A stretch of 64,000 nt of DNA. It comes from Diogma glabrata (lineage: Eukaryota; Arthropoda; Insecta; Diptera; Cylindrotomidae). The DNA is taken from contig OY856186.1 in the NCBI GenBank assembly GCA_963693315.1, forward strand, positions 373,183,663-373,247,662. The letters are read 5' to 3'. Of the stretch, positions 24,165-35,929 are shown in pieces. The number at the start of each line of letters is the position of its first letter. Within the stretch, counting starts at the first letter, position 1. The position numbers and the translations under genes are program-made. Below the pieces are notes generated by a model. The model had not been told where the DNA came from, made no database searches, and saw nothing but the letters and a program-made list of their open reading frames with translations.

Positions 24165-24610
24165 TAAAGCAGAGTTTTAAAAGTTCCTTATATCACTCTT
24201 CTTCGCGTTCTTTCAGAGCGAGTAACTTAAAAAAATATAACACTCCAACATACAAAAACAAAAACATATCATTCTTACTCCTAAATTGAAATAAATATTT
24301 ACTTTCAAATACTCATAGATTTAATTTTTGCTTCAAAATTGATGCTCTTCAACGTAAAAATGAAATAACTTGTGAATGTTTTGTTGAATTTTTGCAAGTA
24401 TTGTTATAAAAATACATAAAAAACGAAAAGATACTAGTTTTATTCTTTTGCAAATGGAATAAAAGAAATAAAAAATAAAATAAAAACCTCAAAGGAGTGA
24501 AATCTAAAGATATTACTCTTCGAGGAAGAATCATATTGAAATTATAAACCTTTTAATTTATGAATACAATTTTGAGGAGTAAGCTGAGTGCTCAAATAAA
24601 ATAAAATTGT
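24165..24610 (-). repeat. GGAGTAA-rich dispersed repeat, copy 2 (inverted)
   Basis: Reverse-complement relative of 16463-16910; see the blocks listed there. Opposite orientation 7.3 kb away, so the pair could pair by inversion. Confidence 0.8.
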
Positions 24611-24857
24611 AAAATATGTTTTAAAGTGTTTAATTTGAGAAAAGGGTGGTCTTAAAGATTTCTGGAAATTAAAACTCGGACGGACTTTGATTGTGGGTGT
24701 GTGTTGGTTAGGTCATTGACTGTTTATCTATTTAAAAACCATAGTTAGCTTTTTGATGACACCGTTAAAATTATTATGAAATAAATTTTTAAAAATAGCG
24801 CGATGGTCAAGCATTTTATGACTCTTATATTTATTAATTTAAAGAAAGAATTTGTTT

Positions 24858-24974
24858 TTGTTCTAAAGATATTAATTTTTGAAAATGTGCATCTAAGGCC
24901 AAATATTTGCGTTTAACACAAAAATTTTTGACATGAGATGCCCATCTTTAAAAATTAGTATCATAAGAACAACA
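24858..24974. repeat. Small imperfect hairpin
   Basis: Arms around TTCTAAAGATATTAATTTTT and its complement AAAAATTAGTATCATAAGAA flank a loop of about 50 bp. Possibly a small MITE. Confidence 0.55.
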
Positions 24975-25202
24975 AAAAACGTTTTTTTGTAATTTTGGCA
25001 TGTTTAAGGGTAAAGTCAAAACTCAAAATTGCCATATTGCGAAATAAAATTCCAAAAATTGCTTTCCCTACATCATCAGCGCCATATATAAAAAATTTAT
25101 TTCAAAATATTTTAACAGTGTAAGCCAAAAATATACTCTGGATTTTTTCGATAGGCCAGTCTTTAATCTTTCCAATGCACATGAAACAGTTTTTATTAGA
25201 GA

Positions 25203-25790
25203 CTAGACCTATTGATTATATCAATAGGACGCAAACTGATGGGCTGCGCGCCAAGCGATGTTATGTTCTAACTAGCTCGAACCTTATGAGTCCGAAAGAG
25301 AATGTCCATCATTCCAGGACAAACTAACTGATATACTCGAATTTTCAAATTATTCAGATCAAATAAAAAAATTAAAAAAGAGACTCTGACGACCTTTGAG
25401 CCGAAGAAGCCACGACCGTCACATCCGGCCCAATAATATACTTTATTTACAAAATTGAATTAAAACCAACTTATATAAAGGTCACTCACCCCATAGATAG
25501 TCCAGATTCCACTCCTCAGCACGTTCGCCCTCTCTAGCCTATCATACATTAATTTAATAATTATTACTACAATTTTCTAGTGTTATAGGGACTATTGGTT
25601 GAATATACAATTTTTTGGGAACAATTGTGGTTGCAATTTTAAAAACTAAGGATGAGTATATTATTTCATTTTCAATTATATTTGTTATTCTTTGTTTCCA
25701 GATACGTTTAACGAACGGCGGCGTTACCAGATAGTGTAATTAACTCTGTTGCGCAACAAAAAAGGCGATTTTTGAGTTTGTAAGAAATAT
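25203..25790 (+). repeat. Composite repeat (CTGACGA box family), copy 1
   Basis: Head segment with GCTGCGCGCCAAG and CTCGAACC, then the box CTCTGACGACC (about 25382) followed by GAAGAA, a TCCACTCCTCAGCACGTTC segment, AGCCTATCA, and finally a GTTGCGCAACAAAAAAGGCG unit near 25748. The order matches copies at 33735, 47262 and 54290. Non-coding. Confidence 0.65.
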
Positions 25791-25944
25791 GTTGAATGTT
25801 GTAATAAATCCATAAATTTTTGCCAAAAATTTTCGAAAGCAAGTGTATTTTGTAAAATTATGAGAATTCATTTATCAACGAACCAGGGAATTCGTTTAGA
25901 AAATGTTTTGCCAATTTTCATTTCTTTATATATTTATTATGAAT

Positions 25945-26028
25945 TATATCGCCTACTGCGATAACATTGAATTATTTCAAAAATTATTTGATAATTTTTA
26001 ATATCGCAGTAGGCCAGACGTATAACTA
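25945..26028. repeat. Hairpin, GCCTACTGCGATA arms
   Basis: Perfect 13-bp arms at 25951-25963 and 26002-26014, extended imperfectly inward through AT-rich sequence. No gene nearby. Possibly a tiny MITE. Confidence 0.65.
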
Positions 26029-26727
26029 TTTGTTATTAGTATAATTGGTGAAATTGAATGATGTCATTACATTTTTTTAGAATTTCATTGGGTTAAATTA
26101 AAATAAAACTATGACAAAAAATTTTCAAATTAATTTTGATTGTTTCACACCTTGAAAATATGATTATTATTAAGGTTGCATGTATTTTACAACATAAAAC
26201 AACAGTTGCAAACTAGCACATGTAACATTTTAAAACGCATATCCACATTATAAAACGAAAGGTACTTGGTGCGGGATATGTTTCGGATATGATCTAAAAC
26301 AATAAACCCAACTACACTAGTAGCCGTGATCAAAATCAAATTGTAAATGGTTTGTTTGTTTATTTTAAAATTATTTTCTTTTCTGTTCTTTTTAATTATA
26401 TCTTTCCAATTTTTAAAGTTAAATATGTATATATTATTGTTTTATACTACGATAGAATAATTTTAAATACAGTCTAAAAATAACATTAATAAAACGTTTT
26501 TAACATACTTTACTTTCCAAAAGATATATTTATATATACAACCGAATCACAAACTATCAAACAACTTTCAACTCGAACATCAAAATGTAACGCGACTGCC
26601 ATTTTTGATCCATAAGTTATGGTTTCACTCCACTACACATCTATGTAATTTCAATTTTTTTGTTTCTTTAATCAATAAATTACAAAATATTTAATTCTTT
26701 TTCATTTACATTAATTTAACAAAAAAA
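26029..26727. other. AT-rich spacer, no gene seen
   Basis: No recognisable feature. Confidence 0.5.
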
Positions 26728-28442
26728 ATATGGAGGGCTGAAATCTCACAGCTCTGAGATATCAAGACTTCGGTCTGGGTTAAGGATTTTGATATAGTTT
26801 TCGGCAAAAAACTTTTATAAGGACATGGTTTTTAGTTTTGGGCAGCGATGTAGATCAAACATAACTCTTTGTTAAAGTACAAGTATTTTTTATCTCTGTT
26901 TAAAAATTTATTACAAAACTAACACGAAACATCAATGCGTTGCCGGAAAATTATAATCAAAATTCCAAAAATATTGTTAAATTAAATAAAATCAAACTTT
27001 TTCAAAATACCAAAAATATTCCAAAAATTAGAATAAAATCAAATATTTAAATTTTTTCTAAATTCCAATAATATTTCAAAAATTCTTAAAAATTCAAACT
27101 TTTTCCAAAATTCTAAAAATATTGCAAAAATTATTACAGAATCAAAAGTACAAACTTTTTCAAAATTCCAAAAATATTTCAAAAACTATAACAAATTCAA
27201 AAATTTCCATGTCCAATTTGATTTTCAATTACATTTACGTCATAAAAACAGCTACATTTTTTTTTCAAAAAAACTGGCTGAAAATAAATGAAATCATTTT
27301 TTGACACACTTGACATTATTTTTTGACAAACTTATAATGCCATAATTCTCTATAATAATAATAAAACTTCATTTCAAACAAACAATAAATTATATTTTTT
27401 TTTTCAAAAAATTAGGTAAAAAAATAAATAAAAATCTTTCTTTTGACACACTTGACAACATTTTTTGACAAACTTATAATGCCATAATTCTCAATAATAA
27501 TAATAAAACTTCATTTCAAACAAACAATTGATTTTATTTTTTTCCACAAAATTGTGTAAAAAAATAAATAAAATCTTTTTTTTGACACACTTGACAATTT
27601 CATTTCAAAGAAACAATTTTATTTTTTCCAAAAATTTGGGTAAAAAACTAAATAAAAATCTTTTGACACCCTTGACAACATTATTTTGACAAACTTTAAT
27701 GCCATAATTCTCAATAATAATAATAAAACTTCATTTCAAATAAACAATAAATAATATTTTTTTTTCAAAAAATTAGGCAAAAAAATAAATAAAAATCTTT
27801 CTTTTGACACACTTGACAACATTGTTTAACAAACTTATAATGCCATACTTCTCAATAATAATAATAAAACTTCATTTAAAACAAACAATTGATTTTATTT
27901 TTTTTCCAAAAAATTGTGTAAAAAAATAAATAAAAATTTTTCTTTTGACACACTTGACAACATTTTTTTGACAAACTTATAATGCAATAATCTAGATTTT
28001 GGTCTCACATTCCAATCCCGACCATCAAAATTTATCCAAATTCAATGTCCTACTCGTAATCACTTAAAATGAACGTTTTTTAAGCAAAAAATATGCAAAT
28101 TTCCTTGTTTTGACACACTTGACGATTTTTTTGACACACTTCCGGTACAGTTATCGAGCACATCGTCATTTCGGCTCTTTCTATTGAATAAACCTATTTT
28201 TAGAAAAAAAAAATTTTGAAATCAGTCCGACTATCAGTCGGTTCTAGATTTCGTCGGTTGTGACGGCCGGCCCGACGGACGGCCGGACGGCCGACAGACA
28301 GACACACATTTTTTTTTTTTGCTTTTTTAGAATCAGTAGGTCCTAAAACGTCGAGAAATGCCAAAAAAAGTGGGGGTAAGAATTTCACTTTGAGCTCATG
28401 AATGTAATACTTAGGTCTTTCAGACCGAAGTAATAGTATTAT
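26728..28442 (-). repeat. Dispersed repeat with internal ~141-bp tandem array, copy A
   Basis: Read on the minus strand, the modules are: GGTCTGAAAGACCTAAGTAT end (28440 downward), a GC-rich GGCCGTCCGGCCGTCC stretch (28255-28300), a tandem array (27301-27990), a TGTAATTGAAAATCAAATTGG block (about 27205-27235), and a terminal module ending in CCGAAGTCTTGATATCTCA (26740-26775). The same order, on the plus strand, occurs at 46222-47115. The 123-codon minus-strand frame at 28200-28571 falls in the repeat and shows no domain. Tandem-repeat-bearing non-autonomous elements such as Helentron/DINE-type are one possible class; unproven. Confidence 0.8.
27301..27990 (-). repeat. ~141-bp tandem array
   Basis: TTGACACACTTGAC starts at 27301, 27443, 27582, 27663 (variant), 27804 and 27945, giving periods of 142, 139, 81, 141 and 141 bp; the 81-bp step is a shortened unit. 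Each unit carries an (AAT)n stretch, CTTCATTTCAAA and a TTTTT-rich part. Confidence 0.93.
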
Positions 28443-30749
28443 TGAATTCTTACTCGATTCTTGTTTCTTAAAATTTAATTTTACCTTAATTGGTTTCGTT
28501 GGTTTCATGGACAAAGCACAAACATATATCAAATTTTTCTTTTCTAAATTCATGTCTGACAATACAAACAAATGATTTGTTTCTACTTAATTAACTGTTC
28601 TTTTTCACAAATAACTTTTACCATAATTTGAGCTATAAATTCTTCTAAAATTTTTCTAATATAAACTTAAGTCAGACAGCATAGACAACCCGAAATCAGG
28701 ACTTATGAATTTAATCTAGTTTATAAAAAGATATCATTATTACAAGTCCAACGAGACATTCAGGAGGGCCCAAAACAACACAAATTTACGAAAATTAACC
28801 CTAATTTATAGCTTTTTTTCAATCATTAACATAAAAATTATTAATGTCAAGTTTCAATCACTTCTAAACCTTACTATAGCTTCTTCAAAGATAGGGGTGG
28901 AACCGCCAAGTCTTGGTCACCCTGGCTCTTACATCTTCTTACATAATTCATCTCTGATAAGAACATTGTACGTACCATGTCATTTTTAGGATTATGGTGC
29001 CAGTCTTCGAACAACTTCTCTTCATTTGTAAATTATTTATATGTATTAAATACTATTCTTACTGGAGTTTGATTTATTACTCCTAAAAAATGGCTCGTTT
29101 TAACGCTGTTCTCGATATAAAATATGGAAGAGTGTTTTTCTAATTATATCTGTCAGACAGATAATTATTATCCAACTCCTTACTTTGGTATCTCAGTTAA
29201 CGCTATATCTACCAAAATTCAAAGAAATTTATTATACCTAACATAAAACATGATCAACTAATTGTATTAAAACAAAAGTAACAAACATAATATTGGTGAC
29301 AGTGGTGTGATTTAAATTGTTGGGAATAGTTTTAGCACAACTGCTTAGATTATACACCTTTAGAATGGTAGATCAAAAAGTCTGACAAAAAGTATAAGTA
29401 AAGTAATTGGTATTGTAGTTTAGAGAAGCTACGGCTGCGGTTGGTTGAGGAAATAAAAAAAGTTTATTTAGGAAAGCTACTGCTACCACCCTACAAAATT
29501 TGAGCGCCAACGTAATTGTCAACTAATTTGTTAAATTTGAAGCAATTTTTTGGTTGGAAATGATTCGAATGGACAAGTATTCTACACCTCAAAATGCAGT
29601 TTTAGATGAATTAACATTGGTTTAGATTGGTTGGAGCTTTGGGTAGCCCAAATCTTTTTGTGGTTTTTTATGTTTTCGGGTTTTCCCATAAAATGGTTTT
29701 TCACCACAACCAACCTTGGGTTGTCTTTTCCAATTAAATTTCTGTTTGGTTCAATCCACACTGCCGTCTATACTGGTTATTAAGTGATTGTTAGGTGACC
29801 TATTAAATTTCCCAAAAAATAATATTTTAGTTTTGGTATAAGCTTGCAAAAAAAGTGCAAAAAGTGTTTTATGTGACTAGTTGCAGAGAAAACAAGAAAT
29901 TTACTCACCGGTTCTTAAAGTAATAATACATTCTATTTATTGTTTTCTTGATGGTCTGAACTTTTGCTTCTCTTGATTGGTTTTTGAAAAAAAATATTTT
30001 GATTTCGATTTAAATGGCATTGCTCGTTTTTCTGTATGATTGTGAAGAATTATTTTATTTTGGTTTGTTTATCACGTCGGAGTCACAAATGTAGTTTAGT
30101 AGTAATAATTTTTTAATAAAAAACTATTTGTTTATATTTTTAGAAATAATTTAATTTCATTTCTGTTTTGTTCATTGACTCTTAATTTTATGTTTTATGT
30201 TTATTACCCAACGGCCTTCTTACACAAGATTGCTAACACAAGACTAAATTTAATATTTTAATAAAAAATTTAAAAAAATTTGTTTTATTTTTATGGTTGT
30301 TTATGATAAACAAATTTTATTAAAATCTGATGTCTGATTTGATTGAAACCTGGTATTCTGGATTCTCAATTTTTGGTTTTCAGTAAAATTATTATGAACT
30401 CAGTCTGAAATTATTTCTAAAACTATGTTATGGCGGCATCGGCAGGCAAATAAATTGTAAGAATTTTTTTTTAGCCAAATAATTTTTTAACGTTACAACT
30501 ACAGGACATTAAAACAGGAATTGTGCTGTAGTGTTCTTGTAGTGTTACTAAACAAAGCATATGTTTTTTAAAAATCCAGCCCTTGTTAAAAATCATATTC
30601 AGTGAAACCAGTTGCGGAAACTAAACATTTTTAGAAAAAATTCCCATATAATGTAAAAACATCTCCAAAATAAGGGAGTCTATTGACAGTGGAGAAATTC
30701 TACTTAAGTAAATAAATAAGTGAAGATGAACTTTCAACTTCGAAATAAT
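28443..30749. other. AT-rich spacer; possible LTR relic at 28880-29293
   Basis: No gene seen. At 29293-29310 TTGGTGACAGTGGTGTGAT resembles the primer-binding region of the 59.5-63 kb element on the opposite strand, so an old LTR may end just before it. Unproven. Confidence 0.4.
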
Positions 30750-30832
30750 GATCACCTCAGTGGCGTAATTGATAGCGTATGGGCCAACGGATGAAAACAT
30801 AGCACTAATGAGGAGAGTTCGAATTAATTCGA
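30750..30832 (+). pseudogene. tRNA-Arg-like remnant or SINE head
   Basis: GTGGCGTAATTGATAGCG is close to the D-arm/A-box region of eukaryotic tRNA-Arg, CAACGGATGAAAAC lies where the anticodon stem-loop would be, and GAGAGTTCGAATTA is B-box-like at suitable distance. The acceptor stem does not pair, so it is a pseudogene or a tRNA-derived SINE head, not a functional tRNA. Confidence 0.5.
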
Positions 30833-31410
30833 AACATGTAAATGAGAAATGGAGAAGTTTCGAACCTTACATTCGAATTTAAAAAATTCAAATTATTTCC
30901 ATACTTTCTTGAGTTTAAATGCTCACAAGAACCTCAAAAAATTTCTAGAAATATTTTAATTCAAATTAGGTAAACTCAAACAACTATACTTATTATAGAT
31001 AGGTATTTCTGGGAAACTTAGAATTAATAAATAAAATCCATTCAAAGCTATTTCAATACAAAGTTTGAAAAAATTCTTTGGTTTACCAGCAAAAATTAAA
31101 ATATTTTTTACTTTCTGTTAATTCCATAAACTAATATAACTTTGTATCAGAAATAAGCTCATTCTGAAATTCCACTAATTGCTCATGCCACAAAATGGAT
31201 ATTATGGAATTATGATAAAATCAAAACATTCATAATTAACAAAAATATTTTAATCCGAGTATCAAAAGTCAAATATGAAGAAAATGAAAATAATTAACAA
31301 ATTTCATAAATTTTTTTTACATGTGTTTGATTGGTCAAAAATCTGGGTTGATATCAGTTCAAATCAGCCATTAAAATCCTGTTAACGATGAACATTCAGT
31401 GAATAGAGCC
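30833..31410. other. AT-rich spacer, no gene seen
   Basis: No recognisable feature. Confidence 0.5.
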
Positions 31411-31501
31411 GTGTTCGATTTGACTGAAACAACTGAAGCAACTGAAAAATTAAATGCAATTGTTGTTGTTTTTTCAGTTGCTTCAGTCAAATCGAACGCA
31501 C
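31411..31501. repeat. Short palindromic MITE-like element
   Basis: Arms of about 30 bp: GTTCGATTTGACTGAA at left and TTCAGTCAAATCGAAC at right, with CAACTGAAAAA / TTTTTCAGTTG inside, around a small AT loop. Confidence 0.8.
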
Positions 31502-32332
31502 CTTAGATAGAGTATTTGAGTGTCTGAATTTGAATGTCTATCACAAAGTGTTACAGTAAAATCTATAAAACTTTGTTTTTGTTATAACTTATAAGGAAAT
31601 TTACTGAATGGTGTTTCTAACTTAAATCTTTGTTAGATTATAAGATTATATCACCCGCAGTTATAAAGAATTTAAAAACTTTATTAGTTCTCAAAAATTG
31701 CCAATTTATTAATATTCTGCTTCTAAAATATTGCAACCAGATTTTTGAAATATTTACTTTGAACTATTTTTATTAAACTTCATTTCTTATTTATTTACTT
31801 TATACTGCCATTGTATTGCATTCTTTACTTTTACACATTATTATATTTGTCGCCTGCTGTTAATCACTATCTATCTGTTGCATGTAACATACATACATTG
31901 TGTATATACCACAAAAACAACAAAAATATTGTCTCAAAGCCTTTTTTGTCCTTAGAATATAGTTTTGAAATTAATTTATTCCATGCTGAAAGAATCTCAC
32001 TTAATTTTATATGCAATTGAAACATTAAAAATTAAACCGTTACATTACCCTCATCGTAAATCTTTTTGTCAAGAACAGAATTTAATAACTTGTTTGGGGA
32101 TTTTTGTGAACATTTAGAGACTCAAGTGAGTAAGGAAACACTTTGAATTTTTTCAATTCGAAGCATGGTTGAAAATTTCTATAATAAAAATTCTATTTTT
32201 CATTTACGTGTTTCGGATGAATTCGTATCTTTCTCATCTGTGCCATTTTCCAGTTCCTTGGCAGACACGCTATCAATTACGTCACTGAGACGTTGAATAT
32301 TTCGAAGTTAAAACTTCATATTCACTTATTTG
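31502..32332. other. AT-rich spacer, no gene seen
   Basis: A 69-codon frame at 31811-32020 has no motif and is probably random. Confidence 0.5.
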
Positions 32333-32522
32333 AACATTTTAATAGTATATTCTTCAACGATGCCGAAAACATCATATTTTGAAACGAGAGGACAGTTTAC
32401 CAGCCGAGGCGATAGCCGAGGTTGGTAATGGTCACGAGATTCAAAATTTGATTTTCGGCGAGTAGAAAACTGTACTTTTTCTACTACTTTTTTAAAAATT
32501 ATTAGCAATTATTAAACATTTT
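32333..32522. repeat. Foldback element with GCCGAGG core
   Basis: Imperfect arms (TGAACATTTTAATA at left, complement of TTTAATAATT..TTTTCA at right; GCCGAAAA and TTTTCGGC inside) surround a core CAGCCGAGGCGATAGCCGAGG. The architecture, AT-rich arms with a short GC-rich core hairpin, is shared with 55612-55822. Confidence 0.6.
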
Positions 32523-32611
32523 CATTTATAACTACATACAATTCACATTTTAAAACATACACTGTTACAAATTAAACTGTATTTATATTTCTGCTATTAA
32601 AAGTGTTGTGT

Positions 32612-32705
32612 AGTAGGAATTACAAAATGTGTCACAACAACACATAGATACCTTTTAAGACGTAGGTCCCACAACAACATGCGCCTTGAGGCATAGGTGT
32701 ACGCT
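32612..32705 (+). repeat. TGTGTCACAACAACACA-type dispersed repeat, copy 2
   Basis: Blocks TGTGTCACAACAACACATAG, CTTTTAAGA, GGTCCCACAACAACATGC match 39541-39650 closely. Confidence 0.75.
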
Positions 32706-33027
32706 CGTTTTAAATCTTTGTGGATTGAAGGCACTCGACAGTCGACACTATTGATTCGGGCAAAGAATTTCATTTGTACGATGTACGTACAAAGAAATCT
32801 CTTTATTTATATGAATAAATTATCCAAGTTCTATTTCATAAAAACTATAAACATAGCTGTCTTTAATTACAAGCCTGATTGTTTTTTTTAGTGAATATTT
32901 TACATATCCATACATATAGTTGCTATATTTTTATTCAATTTACAATCCAAAATCCTATATTATTATACTATTTCTATAAAGTTCTTAAAATAACACATCT
33001 TTGAAAGTTCATTGTCTTTTCCATTTC

Positions 33028-33239
<212 letters not shown>

Positions 33240-33242
<3 letters not shown>

Positions 33243-33734
33243 CCTCCCATTCATCTATTGACTTTTTTTTGTTTGTCGATGCCAATCCGAGTGTAACCTG
33301 CTTCGTTATGTAAAGTTCGAGCTAAACAACCATCAATTTTTCATGGCTTTACAGTATGGACAACAAGTTTTCGTTGAATAAGACTATTGGCTCTGGATTT
33401 CTGTAAAATGTAGCTCTCTTCGTCACACCCTCAGTTTTTTATATTGATTCTAATTATACCAGTATAGTATTCTATAGTAATCTATAGTATTCTATATATA
33501 CTAACACTTTACCTCTGATCCTGAACGCCTCCTATGTCGTGAGAGGAAAAAATAGCGTGCAATAGTTATTTCCCTTCTAACATTGACTTCCATTAGCGAA
33601 TATTTTATTGAAAGTCCCCTTCGCAGTTTGTGACGAGTTTCACTATATTACCTCTTTCGTTCATTGCTGTACTTCTTTTCATACGAGTTCATTACTTACA
33701 CAAACTTCCCCCTTTCATTTTATGTGGAATGGAA
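33240..33734. other. Spacer, no gene seen
   Basis: Slightly less AT-rich; no motif recognised. Confidence 0.4.
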
Positions 33735-34250
33735 TGTGTAATAAACACTAGACCTGCTAGTGAGTCACTAGCAGGATACAAATGGAGATTGCGTGCCTGG
33801 CAGAGTTGTAATGTGGATCTTCTGCCATGTGTGTTTGAACAGTAATATCCTCCTAAGTACACTACAAATAACAAAATATGCACGCAAAATAGACTGTGTA
33901 AACGGAAATAAAAAAGTAAAACAAAGAGGCAGGAACTCTGACGATCCCAAAGACCGAAGAAACCGATAGCATCACACCAACACCACCGCTATTACAATTG
34001 TTACATTTAAATACGTTACGTTTAAATAAATGATTTCCTTCCTTCTTGATTGTTCTAGCTAGATCCAACTCCTCTATCCAAAGAAAAAAATTATTCAATG
34101 AGTCATTTTGAATGAATCATTTTATATAACCAGGCGATATAATAACTAATAAGTATTAGAGATTGCGCCAAATAACCAGGTGATTGTTGCATAAAACTAT
34201 TACTATCAGAACAACGTTGGTGATTGTTGCTGAGACTGCTAGATATTTTT
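33735..34250 (+). repeat. Composite repeat (CTGACGA box family), copy 2
   Basis: Starts TAATAAACACTAGACCTGC with a small perfect hairpin CCTGCTAGTG-A-GTCACTAGCAGG region (33754-33777), then GATTGCGTGCCTGGCAGAG, ATATCCTCC, the box CTCTGACGATCCC (about 33929) with CCGAAGAAACC, and unit fragments GATTGCGCCAAATAACC and GGTGATTGTTGC. TGGCAGAGTTG and GTGTTTGAAC may be A- and B-box-like. Frames of 60-78 codons over it are shadows. Confidence 0.7.
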
Positions 34251-35660
34251 CTATAAAACAGTGTTTCGGTGATTACGACGGAAAATTGTGCTACTAACTG
34301 GTAGGTTACAGGAAAACACATTCAAATTTATCAAATTGAATTTATTATACAGGTAGTACATAACCAATGCCGGCACACAATACTACAGAAGAATGTTTAG
34401 ATCTTGAAATATATTACATAATAGTGATATTAAAGAAACTTGAAGGACAGTACCCCTCTATGGTCCGATTGATGAAGACGACGGGCTAGATAAAAATTTA
34501 TAATTGCTATAATATTGCTAATCTGTAAAACGGTCGAAATCATGATGAACAGATATTAGAGTGACAGCTTTACCGGGGGAAATAGTGAACATTAATACTG
34601 TGGTTATTATGACGTTTTGTTTCAACTTTATGGACCTTCAACTCAATAATTAGACAAGAAAACAAATCAATTTTTCTAACTGTTTTATAAATCAAAACCA
34701 ATTATAGGCCATTGACTGATATTGTACTAAATAACATACAATCTTTCTACCGGTGTTCTAGAAATTTTTTAGTTAATTAATCTCGTGGTTGGGTATATTC
34801 ACTAACTCACAAGTTAAATAAATTAATAAGACTGGTATTAGTTTCATTATCTTTTCTTTGAGTTTTTTTTTTAATTTACTGTTTCACAATAGATAGTGCA
34901 TTCATTTATTTTAATGGTACTTACTTTTAATGGCACGTAATTTTAATTTTTCTAATTTTTGTTTTTTTTATTGTTACTAACACTATAACCTCTAATAATT
35001 TTAAAAAAATCATCAAAAGATTCAACCTCAAGCGGTTAATCAAATCTACGAAAACAGAAACTTTTTATCCGGTATTAAATTGTTACGCTTATTATAACAA
35101 CATTAATAAAAAAATTTACCACCACCGTTACATATTCAAACCTGGATCTAAAGACGAAAAGTCTAGATACATTTATATAACTGTCGTGAAAATACTAATG
35201 AGGCTATTTTAGAATTTATCAAGCATTATTTTGAAAACTGCAATTATGCTATCTTCTTTTATCAAGATTCACAAGTTTTTAGTCAACTATTTCTCGCCAT
35301 CATTTAGTACAAAATAATTTGTAAAACACAAACCAAAATGGTACAATGTAGTTGAACGGACATAACAAGCATATTCTTTTCCTTTTTCTCTTTGTTTCTC
35401 TTTGCTCAATCAATTAATTAATTTAATTTAATCCTCATAATTTTTACAAAAAAAACCTTGTTTTACAATACCTATTAGTATCAAACCACAAACCAAATAA
35501 CTTTTTTTCTGTTTGCACTACACTAATAAAATGAGCCAACTACCTGACTAAAACAAAGCACAAGTCAATATATAAACAAATTTCATGAATAAACCACATC
35601 ATAAAATGAGACAGCAATCGAAAAAAAAAAATCATTCCAGACTGGATGAAAAGAAAATGT
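34251..35660. other. AT-rich spacer, no gene seen
   Basis: No recognisable feature; low-complexity AT sequence throughout. Confidence 0.5.
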
Positions 35661-35670
35661 GAATAAATAA

Positions 35671-35897
35671 GACGATCAATTCTATTGAATACATTTATTC
35701 ACTTTTCGACAAATTAACTTTTACGAGTTAAACAGCTTCGGAGGTAAAACATAAATAAATATCACAATGGAGAGAACATAAAAATATTACAGTGGAGAGA
35801 AAATTTAAAAAAAAGACGATCAGTTGTATTGAATGCATTGATTTACCTATAAGAATGTTGTACAGACAAATAAACTTTTATGGGTTAAACAGCTTCG
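35671..35897 (+). repeat. ~146-bp tandem duplication
   Basis: ACGATCAATTCTATTGAATA at 35671 recurs as ACGATCAGTTGTATTGAATG at about 35817, and AGTTAAACAGCTTCGGAGG recurs as GGTTAAACAGCTTCGTAGC. Two imperfect units of about 146 bp. Confidence 0.75.
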
Positions 35898-35921
35898 TAG
35901 CAAACGTAGTTGTAGCCATTA

Positions 35922-35929
35922 GTCTGTTA
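35922..35929. other. 8-bp target site duplication, left
   Basis: GTCTGTTA; the identical octamer follows the element at 37694-37701. An 8-bp duplication is diagnostic of the hAT superfamily. Confidence 0.95.

Noticed and set aside
25300..25330. TTATGAGTCCGAAAGAG as a hammerhead core
   Set aside because: The CTGATGA element is altered, stem II does not pair and the other family copies lack it.
27301..27990. CRISPR-like array
   Set aside because: Units of 141 bp repeat over their whole length without unique spacers, and the genome is eukaryotic.
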